The position numbers and the translations under genes were made by a program. The notes beneath the pieces were generated by a model, which did not search any database, had not been told where the DNA came from, and saw nothing but the letters and a program-made list of their open reading frames with translations. A stretch of 64,000 nucleotides of DNA from Bacillus sp. AFS037270 (GTDB lineage: Bacteria > Bacillota > Bacilli > Bacillales_B > DSM-18226): positions 101,065-165,064 of the forward strand of contig NZ_NUNF01000019.1 of assembly GCF_002585305.1 (NCBI RefSeq), in the 5' to 3' direction. Positions 44,794-53,795 of the stretch are shown one piece after another; position 1 is the first letter of the stretch, and each line of letters opens with the position of its first letter.

Positions 44794-45879
44794 TTATTTA
44801 TTAAAATAAACGGCCTCTCCAGTTTGCGCCGATTTATAGATAGCTTCTAAAATTTCAGTAACTACTAGTGCCTCCTCAGGTTTTACGACCGGCTCGGTAT
44901 CATTTAAGATACTTTCAATCCACAGTCTTGCTTCTAGTTCGGCTGCATCCTCCGTTTCCCCGTCATAAAAATCAACACCTTTTGCATCTAAATTGATGTG
45001 ATTGGTATACAACTTGCTGAAATCTTCCCCATTGATGCGAAGGCCATCCCACATATCTGCTCCGCCTTCAGTCCCGCACAGCGTACATTTGGCTTCTCCT
45101 GTCTGCAGCATATTAATGGCCCAGCTCGATTCAAGCATGATGGTGGCACCATTTTCCATCGTAATATATCCGAAAGCCGAATCCTCTACTTTAAATTTCT
45201 CTGGATCCCACGATCCCCAAGCATTTGCTGCATCTTTCTTCTGCCCAAGCTTATGGAATGTACTTCCTAAAACTGCCTTAGGCTTATAGTTGTTCATCAT
45301 CCACAGGGTTAAATCGAGCGCGTGCGTTCCAATATCGATTAATGGGCCTCCGCCTTGCTTCTCCTCATCAAGGAATACTCCCCATGTTGGCACCGCACGA
45401 CGGCGAATCGCATGGGCCTTCGCATAATAGATCTCTCCTAAATCTCCACGTTCGCATACTTTTTGCAGATATTGACTGTCAGTACGGAAACGGTTTTGGT
45501 AGCCGATCGTTAATTTCTTCCCAGTCCGCTTGGCTGCCTCTACCATTCTTCTAGCATCTGCTGCTGTTTTGGCCATCGGTTTTTCGCACATAACATGTTT
45601 GTCCGCTTCCAATGCTGCGACGGTGATATCGGCATGAGAATCATTAGGCGTACATACATGGACTACATCGATGGATTCGTCCTTTAACAGTTCTTGATAA
45701 TCCACATAGATTGCAGCATCTTCGATTCCATATTTTGAAGCTGCCTCAACAGCACGATCCTCTTCAATATCACAGAAAGCCACCATTTCGATCTGTGAAA
45801 GCTTTGCCAAGCTTGGCAAGTGCTTTCCCTTTGCAATTCCACCACACCCAATGATGGCAACTCGTAATTTTTTTGTCAT
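44794..45879 (-). CDS. Gfo/Idh/MocA family oxidoreductase
   Basis: 361 aa. RVAIIGCGGIAKGKHLPSL is the Rossmann motif, HVMCEKPMAKTAADA holds the conserved EKP lysine, and GGGPLIDIGTHALDLTLWMM is the second-domain signature. It is transcribed alone, from a promoter with element copy C, and ends at a strong terminator. The shared element ties its reaction to that of the isomerase/ThuA operon. Confidence 0.9.
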   Translation of the reverse strand: MTKKLRVAIIGCGGIAKGKHLPSLAKLSQIEMVAFCDIEEDRAVEAASKYGIEDAAIYVDYQELLKDESIDVVHVCTPNDSHADITVAALEADKHVMCEKPMAKTAADARRMVEAAKRTGKKLTIGYQNRFRTDSQYLQKVCERGDLGEIYYAKAHAIRRRAVPTWGVFLDEEKQGGGPLIDIGTHALDLTLWMMNNYKPKAVLGSTFHKLGQKKDAANAWGSWDPEKFKVEDSAFGYITMENGATIMLESSWAINMLQTGEAKCTLCGTEGGADMWDGLRINGEDFSKLYTNHINLDAKGVDFYDGETEDAAELEARLWIESILNDTEPVVKPEEALVVTEILEAIYKSAQTGEAVYFNK

Positions 45880-45935
45880 GTTCTATTCCTCCCTAATCCT
45901 ATTTTCAACATCGGTATCTTACTATTTCTATAAAG

Positions 45936-45945
45936 TAAGCGCTTA
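45936..45945. promoter_or_regulatory. cre-like palindrome downstream of promoter C
   Basis: TAAGCGCTTA is a perfect 10-bp palindrome centred on CG, within AGTAAGCGCTTAAA (two differences from the cre consensus). It lies just after the predicted transcription start, where CcpA would block elongation. Confidence 0.4.
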
Positions 45946-45958
45946 AAATCATAAACTT

Positions 45959-46023
45959 ATCTTATATCGTATAAAGAAAATAAAACATAGACCATCTAAT
46001 GAAAACATATACTATTTTGCTAT
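45959..46023 (-). promoter_or_regulatory. Promoter with 39-nt conserved element, copy C
   Basis: The element spans 45985-46023; the -10 TAAGAT (45959-45964, minus strand) has the identical spacing seen in copies A and B. It lies about 80-145 nt upstream of the Gfo/Idh start at 45879. Confidence 0.8.
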
Positions 46024-46049
46024 TTTTATAGGATTCTGCCGTTAAATAC

Positions 46050-46097
46050 AAAAGAAAGAGCATTCCGTGCGGTACGCACTGCGAATGCATTTCTTTT
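46050..46097 (-). terminator. Terminator of the secreted GH32 gene
   Basis: A long imperfect stem: outer AAAAGAAA/TTTCTTTT, then GCATTC/GAATGC, then GTGCG/CGCAC around a small loop. It follows the GH32 stop directly. Confidence 0.75.
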
Positions 46098-46103
46098 AGA
46101 ACT

Positions 46104-49100
46104 TTATCTAATTGCAGTTGAAAGGGTCCACTGCTGGCGCTCTAAATCTGGATCCCAATCGTTTAGTGTCAACAAACCCTCTTCGGATATTTCAAGTGCC
46201 CTCCCGTTATGAACAGATGTAATTGTTACAGTTCCATTCTCATTTTTTGTAAGAATCCAGCGCTGATTGTTATAGCCTAGATAATTATAGAGCTGAATTT
46301 TATTTTGCCCCGTATCAAGGTCAAGTACTTTGCCGCCCTCAGTACGTATCGAATAAGAACCATATTCGTCACCAGTTGGAATTAAAGTCCAATCTGTAGC
46401 CTTGTCGGCATCAGTTATTGTCACAGGCTCACCGTTCTCTGACTTAGCTGTATAAAGCGCTTTGCCTAGTACTTTATTTGTAAAGCTTGTAACAGTTAAA
46501 TCAGCTGAAGACAGATTGCTGACATTCACATTCTGATAGGAAACTTGACCTCCAAATACGTTTAAACCAAAATGGCCTTCTGCATAGGTACCATCCTGTA
46601 AATCGATAATTTTCTGGCTATCTACATGAATCTGGATGTGAGGACCTTTTGCTTCGATTTTCACCTTATACGTTTTTCCAGGTTGAATAAAGGCGGGGAC
46701 TTTTGCAATAATCATACGATCCTCAAATCGGCCGTCAATCTTGTAAAAAAGACGGAACGATTTCATATTAGGATCAAGATTGAAGTAATAACCGCTTCTG
46801 CCATCCTCACTTGCCCGGAAAAGAATAGAACCTGCTCCGCCCGATTGTCCCAGCATCATATCTGTTTCATACGTAAAGTCTCCCGCTGCTTCCTTTGCCA
46901 CATAGTTTGCATCACTTGTATACGTACCACGAATTCCATTTTCGGTAACGGTCCAGTGAGAGGCTGAAAGATCAGATTTCCATCCAGTCAGATTTGTATT
47001 AAATTCACCATCGTACACTCTTACCACTACACTTGCAGAAGCCTTTCCATTTGGTAAAGTGGCGGTAATTGTCGCTTCTCCTTTGCTTCCTGCTTTAAGC
47101 ACGGCTTTGGAGTCAGCTGCGGAGGCAACCTTCACTACATTCGGATTACTCGATTTCCACTCAATTGGCTTAGTTCCCCTTCCTTTTCCATTTTTCACGG
47201 AAGCAAATAAAGTGAGAGAATCACCAATATTCATCTCTCTTTGATTTGAATCCATGACAATACTGGTATCATCATCATCGTACGGATTCCAAATATTGGA
47301 TAACGAGTGTACTTTTAAGGAAAGTACCTTCACCTCTCCACCCTTTGTGTAGAAGTTCATGCTGCGACTTGATGGATCTGGAAAAATGACATCAGAAAAA
47401 ATTACTTTTCCATCATTAGCAAATACTTCAATCGAAGATTCATCTACAAATATATTCATTTTGATACGTTTATTATTTGGTTTTAAAGGAGCTTCATGTA
47501 AAGTAGAAAAAAGGCTGGAGAAATCAGTCTCTCCTGACTCGGCACGATCAACAAATAATTGATTCTCCTCTGTTTTGTACCCAACAACCGTTTTTTGGCC
47601 AGCTCCTTCACGAACATGAAATCCAAATTCGCTTGTTTTACTGTCAGCAGGGATTTCGACCTCTACTTCTATTTCGAAGGCACCTGAGTAGATTCCCTTC
47701 ATTAAGTTGGAAGCATTGGTCGAATTGACTACTTTATTTTGCACCTGAAATAGAGTACTGCGAATGGACTGCAGCTCTTTAATCGGTGCTTGTGCAAGTC
47801 TGATTCCATCATCAGTTTTCACCAATCTTACTTCTCTCGGAATCGTCAGTTCTCCCTTCCAGCCCGTCGTTGGGAAAGCAAATGGATAATCCCAGTTGGT
47901 CATCCACGCCAGCATTACACGGCGGTTATCAGGCATATTGGCAAAGGACGTCGACGCATAGAACTCCTTACCGTAATCCGATTTCAGTACCGCACCCGCT
48001 GGATTATCATTAATAAATTTTCCCTCAGCTGTTAGATTACCAATAAAATACTCCGCATCGGATCCTTGTGTCTTCGGATTGGCTCCTGTACTGATCATCA
48101 GAACCCATTTCTTCTCCCCTGTACCGTCTACCGGAAGTTCGAAAAGATCAGGGCATTCCCAAACACCACCGCGAACATAATCTCCATAACCAAAATTATC
48201 GGTAAGCTTCCAATCTATTAAGTTAGTTGAAGTAAAGAAGCGAATGTGGTCTCCTCCAGATACAACCATAATCCACCGATTGTTCATCTCATCTCGGACC
48301 ACCTTTGGGTCACGGAAATCCCACCCGCCTAGATCGTCACCATTCTTACCCGGATTCTCGATAACGATGGGGTGCTCTGTTGAATATTTCCAGGTACGCC
48401 CTTGATCGGTACTATAGGCAAGACCGACCCGCTGATTACCATTAGGTCCATCTGGGTTAAATGAAGTATAGTAGGCAATCAGCCCTTTACCACCAGCATT
48501 AGTAAATAAACCGGAGGCATTTGTTACATCTGCTATGGCAGAACCAGACCATACATGTCCGTAATCATTCCATGGTAAAGCAATAGGAAGGCGCTTCCAA
48601 TTTATCAAATCTTTACTTACTGCATGAGCCCAAGTTCCTCCATCTTGATGGAATAAGTGATATTCTCCTTCGTAATAAACGAGTCCATTCGGATCACTTA
48701 CAGATCCACGAGCCGGAGTATAATGATAATCTGGCCGATATTTTTCCGTATAATAGCTTGATGCTGGAACAAGATAAGTATCTTGGAAGTATGCAGTCCC
48801 TGATACAACGGTAAAACCAGCAAAGCCTGTGCTGTAACTCGTATCCGTCGCATTTACTGCTGCATCCGTATACCCATCAACATAAAGTTTAATTTGATTG
48901 CCGTTTGTGATAATCTCAAGATGGTGTATGGTACCTTCTTGAGTTTGAAAGTCGCGGTCTGATGTTTTAAGTACAGTACCGTCCGCTTTCTGCAATTGAG
49001 CTTTGACCGAGTTTCCTTCTTTAATAAGGACCGCTTGATAACCCGTAGTTCCTTGCTCATTTGTACGAAATAAAAGGCCAGCTTCCGCTAGATCTTGGTC

Positions 49101-49895
49101 AAATGATATATTTCCTTCAAGAACAAAGTCGCTTTCACTCTTATTATAGATTTGCTTGGCTTTCACCCCGTCAACGGCCATTCCCTTTAGACCTTTGATG
49201 GCTGGTTCCCAGCTTCCTTCCTTATATTGATAGGAGCCTAGATTGGCAGATAGTTTGCTAACGCTTACATTTTGAAATAAGGCTGATCCATCCCATACGT
49301 TGAGTCCAAGTAATCCCTTCTTATATAGATTGTTATGAACATCAATGACAGGAGCATAATGATCCCCCCAATAAACTTGGAGATGATCACCAACCGCCTT
49401 TACCTTCAGATGATAGATCCCTCCTTCTTGCAGGTTCACTTGGTGTTCGACTTTTAATCTCGACTCATCACGAGCATCACGAAGACGAATAATCCCCGCA
49501 TTTGGCACGATTTGCAGCATGTACGAGTCCCACCCATCTTCATTTGATCGGAACACTAATGTGGCGTCTGCGTTCTTGTCGATGAGTTTTACATCGGCTT
49601 CAAAAATAAAATCTTCAGTTGTAACACCCGATATCGCCATGACATTTTCTTTAGGTTCTGAAGTGAGCAAAAGTCCCTGTTCTGTGTCTTCTAATGTACC
49701 TTTCCCTTTCACTTTCCAGTCTGTTAGATTTGTATTTGCTTTGGTTGTGTTTTCAATAATAGTTGAACCCTCCCCGCTTTCTGTCGATTCAGTTGCCCTG
49801 CCTGTCGTAGGATGAGTAAAAATCGTTCCCATTGCAGCCGTGATTAGCACGATTGAGAAAAATACAAAAGTCCATTTTTTCAAAGTCGATTTCAT
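46104..49895 (-). CDS. Secreted multidomain GH32 fructan hydrolase
   Basis: 1263 aa. Signal peptide (residues 1 to about 35), then two LamG/DUF1080-like beta-sandwich domains (about 50-215 and 220-375), the GH32 five-blade propeller and C-terminal beta-sandwich (about 385-870), a Big2-like domain (about 880-965), a third LamG-like domain (about 970-1125) and a ricin-type lectin/CBM13 domain (about 1130-1260, QLYNYLGYNNQRWILTKNENG). GH32 residues: nucleophile Asp in SVSDPNG (normally MNDPNG), FRDPKV and the acid/base in WECPDLF. It probably releases fructose or oligosaccharides from levan or inulin outside the cell. No LPXTG signal, so it is soluble or held by its binding domains. Confidence 0.85.
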   Translation of the reverse strand: MKSTLKKWTFVFFSIVLITAAMGTIFTHPTTGRATESTESGEGSTIIENTTKANTNLTDWKVKGKGTLEDTEQGLLLTSEPKENVMAISGVTTEDFIFEADVKLIDKNADATLVFRSNEDGWDSYMLQIVPNAGIIRLRDARDESRLKVEHQVNLQEGGIYHLKVKAVGDHLQVYWGDHYAPVIDVHNNLYKKGLLGLNVWDGSALFQNVSVSKLSANLGSYQYKEGSWEPAIKGLKGMAVDGVKAKQIYNKSESDFVLEGNISFDQDLAEAGLLFRTNEQGTTGYQAVLIKEGNSVKAQLQKADGTVLKTSDRDFQTQEGTIHHLEIITNGNQIKLYVDGYTDAAVNATDTSYSTGFAGFTVVSGTAYFQDTYLVPASSYYTEKYRPDYHYTPARGSVSDPNGLVYYEGEYHLFHQDGGTWAHAVSKDLINWKRLPIALPWNDYGHVWSGSAIADVTNASGLFTNAGGKGLIAYYTSFNPDGPNGNQRVGLAYSTDQGRTWKYSTEHPIVIENPGKNGDDLGGWDFRDPKVVRDEMNNRWIMVVSGGDHIRFFTSTNLIDWKLTDNFGYGDYVRGGVWECPDLFELPVDGTGEKKWVLMISTGANPKTQGSDAEYFIGNLTAEGKFINDNPAGAVLKSDYGKEFYASTSFANMPDNRRVMLAWMTNWDYPFAFPTTGWKGELTIPREVRLVKTDDGIRLAQAPIKELQSIRSTLFQVQNKVVNSTNASNLMKGIYSGAFEIEVEVEIPADSKTSEFGFHVREGAGQKTVVGYKTEENQLFVDRAESGETDFSSLFSTLHEAPLKPNNKRIKMNIFVDESSIEVFANDGKVIFSDVIFPDPSSRSMNFYTKGGEVKVLSLKVHSLSNIWNPYDDDDTSIVMDSNQREMNIGDSLTLFASVKNGKGRGTKPIEWKSSNPNVVKVASAADSKAVLKAGSKGEATITATLPNGKASASVVVRVYDGEFNTNLTGWKSDLSASHWTVTENGIRGTYTSDANYVAKEAAGDFTYETDMMLGQSGGAGSILFRASEDGRSGYYFNLDPNMKSFRLFYKIDGRFEDRMIIAKVPAFIQPGKTYKVKIEAKGPHIQIHVDSQKIIDLQDGTYAEGHFGLNVFGGQVSYQNVNVSNLSSADLTVTSFTNKVLGKALYTAKSENGEPVTITDADKATDWTLIPTGDEYGSYSIRTEGGKVLDLDTGQNKIQLYNYLGYNNQRWILTKNENGTVTITSVHNGRALEISEEGLLTLNDWDPDLERQQWTLSTAIR

Positions 49896-49954
49896 CCTTT
49901 GCCCTCTCTTCCAATTACATTAATTACTAGATTCATATCTTTATTAGAGCTCGA

Positions 49955-51079
49955 TTATAAATTCACTTCTTTAGATTCCATCTCATCAAAAACTGTATCT
50001 TCATACTTGTGCTTTTTACCATTTAGGATGTCTTTAACTTTGACTGGCTGGCCAATTGTTGCGGATTCTAGTGCAGCAAATACAACGCCTAATGCTTCTA
50101 GGCCTCTTTGAGCACTAGAAATAGGTGTCTTATTTTTAATAATTGCATCCCATAATTCCACATAGGAATGGGCAAATGGATGTTTAACAATATCCGATGC
50201 ATATCTTTCTATTAATTCTGGTATCAAAATTCTTCTTCCATCATCAAGTGCTACATGCTGTCCCGGACGAAGACATCCTTTATTCCCATAAATCCATACA
50301 CCACCGGTTCTTTCACCATGAGCCGATGTGGCACACATCCAATGTCCAAGTCCCCCATTATTAAATTTAAATACAGTGACCGCAGTATCTTCTCCAGTAG
50401 GTTTAATTGTCACCTCACCATTACTTAATTCTTTTTCAAAAATTTCTGTATAGGCAAAAACCTCATCAATCGGACCATTAATTTCAGCGAAGAAGTGTGT
50501 TCGATGTACACCATGATCATTAATCCAGCCAGCACCAGCCTTACCCTTCATATGCCTCCACGGAGTACCAGCGAAAAATCCTCGATTTAAAGAAACTGTC
50601 GCATAATCCATAATTAAAGAAACAGAACCAATTATTCCATCTTTTACAGCATTCACCATCGCAACATTTGCTGCACCTAACACACTTGGTTCTGAAACTG
50701 TTAGAACACGATTAAACTTTTTGGCATCAGAAATCATTTTCTGACCAAAAGAAGGGGAAATTGCTAACGGCTTTTGCATTTGCACATTTACTCCCGCAGC
50801 AAAGCAATCTTCAGCTACTGAATGATGCAAATCATGATTAATCAAAACAGAAACGGCATCTAATTGTTCTTTTTCTAACATCACACGATAATCAGAATAT
50901 ACAGCAGGGCGTTTACCTAACCTTTTTTCCACCTCTATAGAAAAATTTTCAGCTCTTTCAACCTGAATGTCACATATTGCTGCCAATTCAAATGTTTCCA
51001 GTCCTTTGTTCTTTAACTCCGCTAATCCTTCAACATGCTCAATTGAAATAACTCCACATCCAATAAAGCCTAATTGCAT
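49955..51079 (-). CDS. Gfo/Idh/MocA family oxidoreductase
   Basis: About 374 aa. QLGFIGCGVISIEHVEGL begins the Rossmann fold; the catalytic segment reads VQMQKPLAIS (QKP where most relatives have EKP), and the second domain has AGAGWINDHGVHRTHFFAEI. I used the ATG at 51079 (GGAGGG at 7 nt). It lies between sacA and the secreted GH32 gene, with 59 nt to the latter, so the two are probably cotranscribed. Its substrate and role in fructan use are unclear. Confidence 0.87.
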   Translation of the reverse strand: MQLGFIGCGVISIEHVEGLAELKNKGLETFELAAICDIQVERAENFSIEVEKRLGKRPAVYSDYRVMLEKEQLDAVSVLINHDLHHSVAEDCFAAGVNVQMQKPLAISPSFGQKMISDAKKFNRVLTVSEPSVLGAANVAMVNAVKDGIIGSVSLIMDYATVSLNRGFFAGTPWRHMKGKAGAGWINDHGVHRTHFFAEINGPIDEVFAYTEIFEKELSNGEVTIKPTGEDTAVTVFKFNNGGLGHWMCATSAHGERTGGVWIYGNKGCLRPGQHVALDDGRRILIPELIERYASDIVKHPFAHSYVELWDAIIKNKTPISSAQRGLEALGVVFAALESATIGQPVKVKDILNGKKHKYEDTVFDEMESKEVNL

Positions 51080-51122
51080 GAAATGCCCTCCTATTAAGTG
51101 TTTTATACTCAATTAATGGCTG

Positions 51123-51159
51123 AAAAAGGGCAGGTTCACTCAGGTTGAAATCTACCCTT
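51123..51159 (-). terminator. Weak terminator after the sacA-type gene
   Basis: AGGGCAGGTT/AATCTACCCT pair with two mismatches, and TTTTT follows on the minus strand. Confidence 0.4.
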
Positions 51160-51239
51160 ACTCAAATAATTCATTTACATTTAATTTGAAATAACAATTA
51201 ACTTCAGCAGTTCAGAAAAAACAAGACTGGATGTAGTCA

Positions 51240-52715
51240 TTAAAAAATCGAAGCCAATTGAACGATGACTAACGAGGCTAATTTAACTTTCTTATTTGTG
51301 GTATATAATTCAATCCCTGTGCTTTTAGGGTCAGGGAAGATTAAATCCGTGATTACCACTTGGCCATTGTTCGCAAAAATCTCGACGGATGAACTATCAA
51401 CAAAAATGTGCAGTTTCAGTGGATTATTCTCTGTTTTTAATGAGGCTCCATGCATACAAGGAAAATATTCGTTAAATTCAGTAACTCCCGAGTTAATCCG
51501 ATTAACAAATAGGAATTCATTTACAGTGTCATATCCTATTATGGTTTCCTCCGAATCTGATTTCCGAATTTTGATACCAAATTCTGTTGCTGACTGCAGT
51601 TCAAATTCAGCTATAATTTCTAACTGTTCTCCAGCAACGTCAAGTGATACATTTTTCTCTGGTTCTAGGATGAGCTGATTCCATGACCGTTTTTCCCGCC
51701 TGATTTTTTCAAGCTCAGCCACCGGAGTTTGAATAAGTCTAACGCCATCAGAGGTTTCTTTTAATGTTAACTCCCTCGGAAGCGTCATGGCACTTCTCCA
51801 CCCGACGGTAGGGGTTTCATTTGCATATTTCCAATTACTCATCCAGCCAATAAAGATCCGCCGTCCATCTTCTTTTGAGATATCGGACCATGTAACGCCA
51901 GCATAATTATCTCTTCCATGGTCTAGCCACAGTACTGTGTCATCGGAGTTCTCGTTGGTAAACGATACTCCATCAAATTCACCTATAAAGTACTGCGTTC
52001 TCGAACCTTCGATATAAGCGGATTCATTACCAATACTAACAATCATCACCCACTTGTTTGTATTTTTATTTCCGTCAACTGGTAATTTAAAGATGTCAGG
52101 ACACTCCCACACACCAGCATGGGACCCGGACTGTGCACCGAACTCGCTTGAAAACTCCCAAGACTTTAGATCGTGTGAAGTATAGAACCGAACATGGTCT
52201 CCTGCAGCAAGAATCATAATCCACTTATTGGTCTCCTCATGCCAAAATACTTTTGGATCACGGAAATCAGTAATTGATTCCTCCACTAAGACGGGGTTTT
52301 CTTCGTACTTAGTCCAAGTACGTCCACGGTCTGTGCTATAGGCAAGACTCTGCCTTTGTCTTGGACGGTCTGAATCCGGATATTGGTCCGCATGTGTAAA
52401 AATCGCTACCAGACCAGCGGCACCACCAAAAAAACCAGTTGAATCATGCCAATCGACTACCACACTGCCAGAAAATATGTCTCCATGCTCGTCAGGTGCC
52501 AAGGCGATGGGAAGGTGTTCCCAATGAATTAGATCCTTACTTACCGCATGGCCCCAATGCATGGGACCCCATGTCGTTCCGTAAGGATAATGTTGATAAA
52601 ACAAATGGTACTCCCCTGCATAATAGACCATTCCATTTGGATCATTCATCCAGTTAGATTCTGGTGAAAAGTGATACTGCGGACGAAACTTTTCTTTCAC
52701 ATCAATTTTGTTCAT
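51240..52715 (-). CDS. sacA: Intracellular GH32 sucrose(-6-phosphate) hydrolase / fructosidase
   Basis: 491 aa with no signal peptide. Catalytic motifs are complete: WMNDPNG (nucleophile), FRDPKV and WECPDIF (acid/base), plus GPMHWGHAVSKDL. It hydrolyses sucrose, sucrose-6-phosphate or imported fructo-oligosaccharides. Because the neighbouring importer is ABC type and no PTS gene is present, unphosphorylated substrates are more likely. Its ATG shares one base with the fructokinase stop (TAATG), so the two are translationally coupled. Confidence 0.9.
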   Translation of the reverse strand: MNKIDVKEKFRPQYHFSPESNWMNDPNGMVYYAGEYHLFYQHYPYGTTWGPMHWGHAVSKDLIHWEHLPIALAPDEHGDIFSGSVVVDWHDSTGFFGGAAGLVAIFTHADQYPDSDRPRQRQSLAYSTDRGRTWTKYEENPVLVEESITDFRDPKVFWHEETNKWIMILAAGDHVRFYTSHDLKSWEFSSEFGAQSGSHAGVWECPDIFKLPVDGNKNTNKWVMIVSIGNESAYIEGSRTQYFIGEFDGVSFTNENSDDTVLWLDHGRDNYAGVTWSDISKEDGRRIFIGWMSNWKYANETPTVGWRSAMTLPRELTLKETSDGVRLIQTPVAELEKIRREKRSWNQLILEPEKNVSLDVAGEQLEIIAEFELQSATEFGIKIRKSDSEETIIGYDTVNEFLFVNRINSGVTEFNEYFPCMHGASLKTENNPLKLHIFVDSSSVEIFANNGQVVITDLIFPDPKSTGIELYTTNKKVKLASLVIVQLASIF

Positions 52716-53701
52716 TATGATTCGGTTCTCCTTTGATAGACAAATTGTCTGATTCGAAGATCAATGATTTCTTCCACCGATGGCATTGCCGAGATTGCCC
52801 CTTTTTTCGTTGTAGCTAAGGCGCCTACCGCATTTGCAAATGATGCCATCTCTTCTACATCATTCAAACTCAAATCAGACAGTGATTGATTTTTCTCGAT
52901 CAGTTGATAAAGAATTCCAGCTAAAAAGGCATCTCCTGCACCCGTTGTATCGATTGACACTACCTCATAGCCGCTGCATTTCCCCACTTTTTCTCCTAAA
53001 CGGTAGAAGCAGCCTTCTCCTCCCATGGTAACGAAGATTAATTCAGTATGAAATTGGTCATAGATATAGGCCGTACCCTTATCAGGATCTTTCGTGCCTG
53101 AAATAAAATCTAGCTCTTCTTCAGATATTTTTAAGACATTGGCATATCCTAAACCAATAGTAAACATCTCCTTCGCGCGGCTCAAATCCCCCCAAAGATT
53201 AACTCTTAAATTTGGATCAAATGAAATGAGTTGTCCCTTTTCTTTCGCATACTTAATCGCCATTAAAGTGGCAGATGCAGCAGGTTCATGTGTCATTGAT
53301 ATCGTCCCGAAATGGAAGATACGCGTATGATCTAATAACTCTAGATTGACTTCTTGCTCCTTTAACATCATATCTGCCCCAGGATTACGATAAAAACTGA
53401 AAGACCGATCCCCTTGTTCATCTAAATGTACAAAAGCTAGTGTTGTATTTATCTCATTCGAGAACACAAGGCCCTTCGTGTTGATGCCATTCTTACCTAA
53501 TGCAGAATGTAAATAATGACCAAACTGATCATTACCTACCTTACCAATAAACGCAGTTTTCTTTCCTAACTTAGCTAGTGCTGCAAGAACGTTTGCTGGG
53601 GCTCCTCCTGCATTCCTTTCAAACTGAACTTCACCACTTTCTGATTTCCCAGCTGGCGTAAAGTCTATCAATACTTCACCCAGTGCCGTTACATCGAACA
53701 T
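52715..53701 (-). CDS. scrK: Fructokinase (PfkB/ribokinase family)
   Basis: 328 aa. GEVLIDFTP and GGAPANVLAALAKLG are the N-terminal substrate motifs; DTTGAGDAFLAGIL holds the catalytic Asp and the anion hole. It phosphorylates fructose released by the coupled GH32 enzyme to fructose-6-phosphate. AGGTGA precedes the ATG. Other PfkB sugars cannot be excluded. Confidence 0.9.
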   Translation of the reverse strand: MFDVTALGEVLIDFTPAGKSESGEVQFERNAGGAPANVLAALAKLGKKTAFIGKVGNDQFGHYLHSALGKNGINTKGLVFSNEINTTLAFVHLDEQGDRSFSFYRNPGADMMLKEQEVNLELLDHTRIFHFGTISMTHEPAASATLMAIKYAKEKGQLISFDPNLRVNLWGDLSRAKEMFTIGLGYANVLKISEEELDFISGTKDPDKGTAYIYDQFHTELIFVTMGGEGCFYRLGEKVGKCSGYEVVSIDTTGAGDAFLAGILYQLIEKNQSLSDLSLNDVEEMASFANAVGALATTKKGAISAMPSVEEIIDLRIRQFVYQRRTES

Positions 53702-53728
53702 GTCTACTCACCTAACTTTATGAAGAAT

Positions 53729-53761
53729 AAGCCGAACAGAAACGAAATTCTGTTTCGGCTT
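53729..53761 (-). terminator. Stem-loop after the Lpl-type binding protein gene
   Basis: AAGCCGAACAGAA and TTCTGTTTCGGCTT form an imperfect stem around a 6-nt loop, with only a short T stretch on the minus strand; partial read-through into scrK is plausible. Confidence 0.6.
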
Positions 53762-53795
53762 GGATGGTCATTCCCTAATTTATTAATCTACTAAC

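Noticed and set aside
46104..49895. Two or more fused or frameshifted genes, given 1263 aa
   Set aside because: The frame is continuous and the domain order is coherent from signal peptide to C-terminal lectin.
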